A stretch of 7,062 nucleotides of DNA from Methanobacterium sp. Its GTDB lineage: Archaea; Methanobacteriota; Methanobacteria; Methanobacteriales; Methanobacteriaceae. The DNA is taken from assembly GCA_009712615.1 (NCBI GenBank), contig WASR01000229.1:6796-13857 (forward strand). Direction: 5' to 3'. The notes under the pieces are model-generated. The model was not told where the DNA came from and did not search any database. It saw only the letters and a list, made by a program, of their open reading frames with translations. Below, piece by piece: positions 1 to 6,200 of the stretch (its first letter is position 1; each line of letters opens with the position of its first letter). Made by a program: the position numbers and the translations under genes.

Positions 1-237
1 AGTCACATAATTTGTGAATGATTCTGTACTACTTCCACCAGGCCCTGTAACAGTTAAAGAAACAGTGTAAATTCCAGGTGCACTGTAAATGTGTGTTGGA
101 TTTGCATCTGTTGACTTGCTTCCATCTCCAAAGTCCCAGTAGTAGTCGGTTATATTTCCTGTTGATTTGTCTGTGAAATTTACTGTTCCAGGTGCTGTTC
201 CATTGGTGTTGTCTGCTGTAAAGTTCGCGGATGGCGC
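1..237 (-). other. PKD domain 7, residues 2177-2255 (cut by window edge)
   Basis: Shows APSANFTADNTNG, APGTVNFTDKSTG, YYWDFGDGSKST, NPTHIYSAPGIY, TVSLTVTGPGGSS and FTNYVT. Nearly the whole domain is present and the frame is open to base 1, so the protein continues to the left. Confidence 0.92.
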
Positions 238-3200
238 AGAATAAATTACGTTTACCAAAGTTGAAACTGCCTGGTTATCTGCTGTTGCTGTTATGTTTCC
301 GTTTAGAACATTTGTTGCTGTGAATATGGTTGTTGCTATACCGTTTAATGTGGTTACAGTTACAGGGTTAAATGTTCCCAATGTACTGCTGAATGTGACC
401 GTTGTTCCGTCTGGTATGTAGCCTACTTCAGGATTTATGCTGATGACATCTGTTCCGTTGTAGATGTTGTTGAAACTTACAGTTACAATGCTTGTGGTTC
501 CATTGACAATAGTAGTCTGAGCTGAAGTTATGGTCATGTATATCCAGTTGCTGTAGTCAACTGTTCCGTAGATCTGACTTGCAGGGCTGTTATTGGTTCC
601 CCACCAGTTGAGTTTTGCATTTGCATTTCCTGATGAACTGTAAATGGTACTGCCCGTTGCTCCGTGGTTGTTTGCAAATGTGTTGAAGTGCAGGTTCATG
701 GTTCCCTGGCTGAAAATCGCTCCACCGTTCATATTTGCTGTGTTTCCGCTGAAAATGCTGTTGTTAACATTCAAAGTACCCTGGTTGAAGATTGCTCCCC
801 CATGGTTGGATGTTGCTGCGTTGTATATGAAGGTTGAGTTGTTTACAGTTAAAGTGCCTGTATTGTAAATTGCTCCACCCTTAGCTGTTGCTGTGTTTGC
901 ATTAAAGGTACAGTTGTTCACAGTTAAATTACCGCTACTGTAAATTGCTCCACCATTTGTTCCTCTACAGTATGTAAAGTACAGGTTTGTCATGGTGACA
1001 TTTAATCCCGTGTTAACGGTGAATATTGTGTTTAAGGTTTGTCCATTTATTATTGTGTTTGTTTGACTTGTTCCTATGAGGTTTACATTTTTGGTTATTG
1101 TTATTCCGGCGTTACCTGTTCCTGCGTATGTTCCAGAGACTAAATGTAGTGTACCTCCTGAAATTAGATTATTTAGTCCGGTTTGTATTGTTGCGTATGG
1201 ATTAGCTAATGTACCGTCTCCAGTTGCGTCGTTTCCTGTTGGAGATACGTAGGCATCGTTCAAGAGAACTGTTAAAATGCCTGTTTTTGTGCTGTCCCCA
1301 TAGGTTGAATCTCCAGCGTAGCTAGCTGTTACATTGAAAATACCTATATCACGAGGTGTGTAACTCATTGTTGCCACACCATTTGAATCAGTTGTAACGT
1401 CGTAACTGTTTCCGTTGATGGTGAAGGTCACTGTTCTACCTGCTAAACTAGACCCATCAATGGAAGTGAGGGTTGCTGTTAAATTTGTAGTACTGTCCTT
1501 AGCTGTTGTAACATTGGCCACTGTAATTGTTGTTCCCAATCCGTTTATGTATGTTGAAACCGTTTGATTGTCAGTTGTTGCAGTAATTGGTTTAATTTGA
1601 GTGCCTGTTGCTGTGAATGCTGTTGTTGCAATTCCGTTGGTTGTGACAGTTGTTAATGGATTTAAGGTTCCTAAAACACTGTTGAATGTCACCGTTGTCC
1701 CGTCTATGATGTGTCCATTTGCTGGGTCAATGACTGCCACATTTGTTCCGTTGCAGGCATTGTTGAAACTGACTGTCACAGCTCCGATACTGCCATTTGG
1801 AATGGTAATTGGATTGACTGTTTGGGTCATGTATAACCAATTGGTGTAGTCTACTGTTCCGTAAACCTGGGTTGAAGGACTGTTGTTTGAACCCCACCAG
1901 TTGTACTCGGCATTCACGTTGCCTGAAGAACGGTATATGGTTCCACTACTATTTGCACGGTTATTTACAAATGAATTGAAGTGTGCAGTTAAATTACTGT
2001 TACTTCCGGTGTTGTAAATTGCACTTCCTGTGGATGCTGTGTTGTTTATGATGCTGCAGCTAACCACAGTACTGTTACCAGTGTTGTAGAGAGCCCCACC
2101 ACTTGATACTGTGTTGTTTATGAAACTACAACCAGTCAATGTGATGTTACCTGTGTTGTACACTGTACCGTATGCATTGACCTTGTTTCCTGAGAATATA
2201 CAGTTGTTTACAGTGGCGCTGCCTGTGTTGTAAAGTCCTACCCCACTGCTGCTTCCGGTGTTGCCTGAAAAACTGCAGTTATTGAGAGTAATCTTGCCCA
2301 TGTTGTATATGGCTGCACCGTTGTTTGCATTGTTTCCAATTAAATTACAGTTGGTTACATTCAAAATATTTGAAGCGTTGTTACTGTATATAGCGCCACC
2401 AGTATCAGCTGTTGCATTTGCGAGTGTTAGGTTTGTTATCATCAGGGTAACTCCAGAACTCACAACAAATATTCTGCCCGATATATTTGCGTTTATTATG
2501 GTGGTGTCTGGGTTTTCTCCCATGAATGTAACGTTATTGGTGACTGTGATTGGTACCCCATTCGTTTTGTAAGTTCCGGATTGTAGGTGTATTGTACCTC
2601 CATTTACAACGAAGTTTAGACTTTTTTGTATTGTTGCGAATGGATTGGTGTTTGTTCCATCTCCTGTTGTGTCGCTACCTGTTGTTGAGACATAAACGTC
2701 GTTTAATAGAACTGTGATTAGATTGTTCTTTGTTAATATGCTGTTTCCTATATCGTTGGTTGCTGTCAGTGTTACGTTGTATATTCCTGATTTTGTATAG
2801 GTGTGTGTTGGGTTTTCATCTGTGCTTGTTGTTCCATCACCAAAGTCCCATAACCAGCTTGTAGGATTGTTACTGCTGGTGTCTGTAAACTTAACTGTGA
2901 CCGGTGCTGTTCCTTTGGTTGTGTTTGCTGTGAAGTTTGCAACTGGGGATTCCAGTTCGTATTTCTGTGTGTACTCTGGGCTCCAGTTACTTGCCCCGTC
3001 AACTGCAATATACCTGAGCGTTGTTGTAGAACCTATTGATATTGGGTCCGTGTAAATATTCGCGGTTCCGCTTGTTTTTGGATCAGTCCCATCCGTTGTG
3101 TAGTATACTTTAGTTGCTGTGTCACCATCTCCACCAGTTAATGTAACTGTTTGATGTGTGGTGTACAATCCTCCCAATGGACTGATTGTTACGAATGGTA

Positions 3201-6200
3201 TGGATTTGTCTATTACATAGGTTCTTTGGTATCTTGAACTCCAAATTCCACCAGTATTTACGGCTGCGAAGTTTAAAACAGTTGTGTTCTGTATTGGGAT
3301 TGGGTTTGAGTATGGAACCCTGTTTGTATTGTTATCGTCTGTTGGGTCGCTGCCATCTGTGGTGTAGTATATTGTTGATTCGGGTTCATCTGAGGTTAAA
3401 ACAACGTTCTGATCCTGGTTGTAAATTCCCTGATCTGGTGTTGCATTAACACTAGGTGCTGTGCCATTGAACACGTTTATGTAGTTGGTCTGTGTCAGTG
3501 TGCTGTTTCCTGCTGAATTGCTTACCATGAGTGTTACTGTGTAGTTTCCAACAGCAGAATAGGTGTGTGTTGGGTTTTCATCTGTGCTTGTTGTTCCATC
3601 ACCAAAGTCCCATAACCAGCTTGTAGGATTGTTACTGCTGGTGTCTGTAAACTTAACTGTGAGTGGTGATGCTCCCTTGGTTGTGTTTGCTGTGAAGTTT
3701 GCAACTGGAACAGTCCAGTTAACTGTTATTAAGTCGTTTTTTATGAGTGTGTTGCTGCCTCCAGGTCCTGTAACTATTTCAGTTACTGTGTAGGTTCCTG
3801 GTGTGCTGTAGGTCCATGATGGGTTGGCACTTGTGCTGTCAATTATACTGTCGTTGTTGAAGTCCCAAGCATAGGAAGTGATATTTCCTGTTGATTGATC
3901 ATTGAACTGAACAGTTAATGGTGATACTCCATTGTTTACATCTGTACTAAACCCAGCAACAGGTTTAGGTATGCCCTGCACATTATATCCGCTTGATGCA
4001 TCGTTTGACCATTTTAAGTGATAGCCGCTGGCCCATGCATAAGAATCAAAGGATGCTAATGTTTCTAGTCCTGTAAAGGTGTACTGAACTGTTGCAGCCC
4101 CACCATTTATTGCTGATGCATTCAAACTTTTGGATATATCTCCTACTTTGAGGTCGATGAACATCAAATACATTGCTGTTGATGGATCTGTGGTATTTTG
4201 GCCACTGTAAATTGCCATCATGTTTGAACTTGCAGGTCTTAAAACTTGTGGGCCGTATAAGAAGTCTGCCTTGGTGAATGTTTCATTCAATGCACCGTTT
4301 ACATATGTGTAACTTGTTGGTGCAGATCCTGTGGCATTCCATACGTATCCACTTGAAACTATGTTCACTGCAAAATCATCTGAAATTGGTCCTTTCACTG
4401 CTACCAGAAGAATTGTATCGTCATTAAATCCTCTTCCTCCAGTGGTGGTTATGTAAAACACTCCAGATTGTGATTGGGTTTTTGTACTTTGTCCATTGAT
4501 AGTTGAAGCATTGTTTGTTATGTGTAACTGGTTATTTCCGCCTGAAACAAAGTAATATGTATTATTTGGTCCTCCATCAGCATACATTGTCCCATTTTTA
4601 TTTGACATCAGTATGTAGATGTTTTGGTAGGCAGATATGATGTTGCTGACCACTTGTACGTAGTTTGTTTTTGTGAGGGTGATTCCACCTTCGCTGTTGG
4701 TTGCTGTTAAACTGACTGTGTAATTCCCTACCCCTGTGTACTTGTGTGTAGGGTTTTGCAGGGTGCTGGTATTTCCATCTCCAAAGTCCCATGACCATGA
4801 AGTGATACTGTCTCCAATGGATGTGTCTGTGAAGTGTGCTGTTAAATTGCCTACTCCCCATGTTTTATCCACTGTGAAATTGGTTGCAGGTGGAGGATAG
4901 TAATGAACAGCAATTAAATTGTAGTTTAAAAGGGAACTGCTACCCATATCGTTACTTGAAATTAAATTGACAGAATAATTTCCGGCTGTGTTATATGTGT
5001 GTATTGGGTTTTGCAGTGTGCTGGTATTTCCATCACCAAAGTCCCATAACCATGATGTTGGGTTGTACTTTGATGTGTCATTGAACTGCACAGTTAAAGG
5101 AGCTACCCCTGCAACTGGAGTTGCAGTGAAGTTTGTAACTGGTGCAGTATCTTTAATAGCATATAATTTTCCATCGTTGCTTCTTACGTAGAGTGTTCCA
5201 TCTGCTGAAATTGCAGGTGTGCCATATATTATGTTTCCTGTTGTGTAATTCCATTTTAGTGTGCCGTTTGGATTTAATGCATAAACCTTGTAGTCGTTGT
5301 CTCCGAAGTATACAGTTCCATCTGAACCTATGCATAGACTTCCGTAACTAGCAATATGGCTTCCAGTAGTGTATATCCATTTAATATTACCATATGGGTC
5401 TAATGCATAAACATTGTTGTCATCCGCACCCAAATATATGGTTCCATCATTTGAAATGGCTACAGAATTGGAAATATTACTATTTGTGGTGAAAGTCCAT
5501 TTGAGTTCCCCATTTGGGGTTATCGCATAGAGGTTGTGATCTGAACTTCCAACGTAGATGGTACCATCAGAACCTATTGTTGGACCTGTAAAACTACCTA
5601 TGTATCCTCCAGTGGTGTAATTCCATTTCTGAGTTCCATCGGGATTTAATGCATACAGTTTACCATCCATGCATCCAAGATACAGAGTCCCGTCTGCACC
5701 TATTGCTGGTGGTCCATTTAAAACCCCTTCAGCCCGGTATGTCCATTTTAAATTACCATCAGAATCTAATGCGTATAATCTTCGGTCATAACAACCCATA
5801 TATATTGTTCCATCTGCTCCAATGGATACCTGCCCATATATTGCATTAGGGGCAGTGAAGTTCCATTTTTGAGTTCCATTCGGGTTTAAAGCGTATAGAA
5901 CATAGTTCTGGCTTCCAATGTATATGGTGCCGTCTGCTCCAATTACTGCAGAAGCTGTTACACTGAATCCACCGGTACTTGGCATGTAAAACTGCCATTT
6001 TTGTGTTCCGTTTGGATAGTAAGCAATTAAAGATTGTGTAGAAAAGCTTGGAACATATATTATTCCATCAGAGCCTATTGCTGGGCTGGAAAAGGATGTT
6101 CCATTGTTACCAGTAGTCCAAATTACAGAGTTGGATTTTGGTCCCTGATAACTTGATTGTCCCCGGGTATCTGTGGCTGTTCCATTCCCTATAACATAAT

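Noticed and set aside
238..6129. Regular repeats that could be mistaken for a CRISPR array or non-coding tandem repeat
   Set aside because: The repeats keep a reading frame, vary in sequence and spacing, and translate to PKD, propeller and beta-helix motifs. There are no constant-length spacers.
5149..6129. A PQQ-dependent dehydrogenase enzyme
   Set aside because: Only the structural propeller repeat is present. I see no tryptophan-docking-motif array with catalytic acidic residues or disulfide ring typical of those enzymes, and the context is a surface adhesin.
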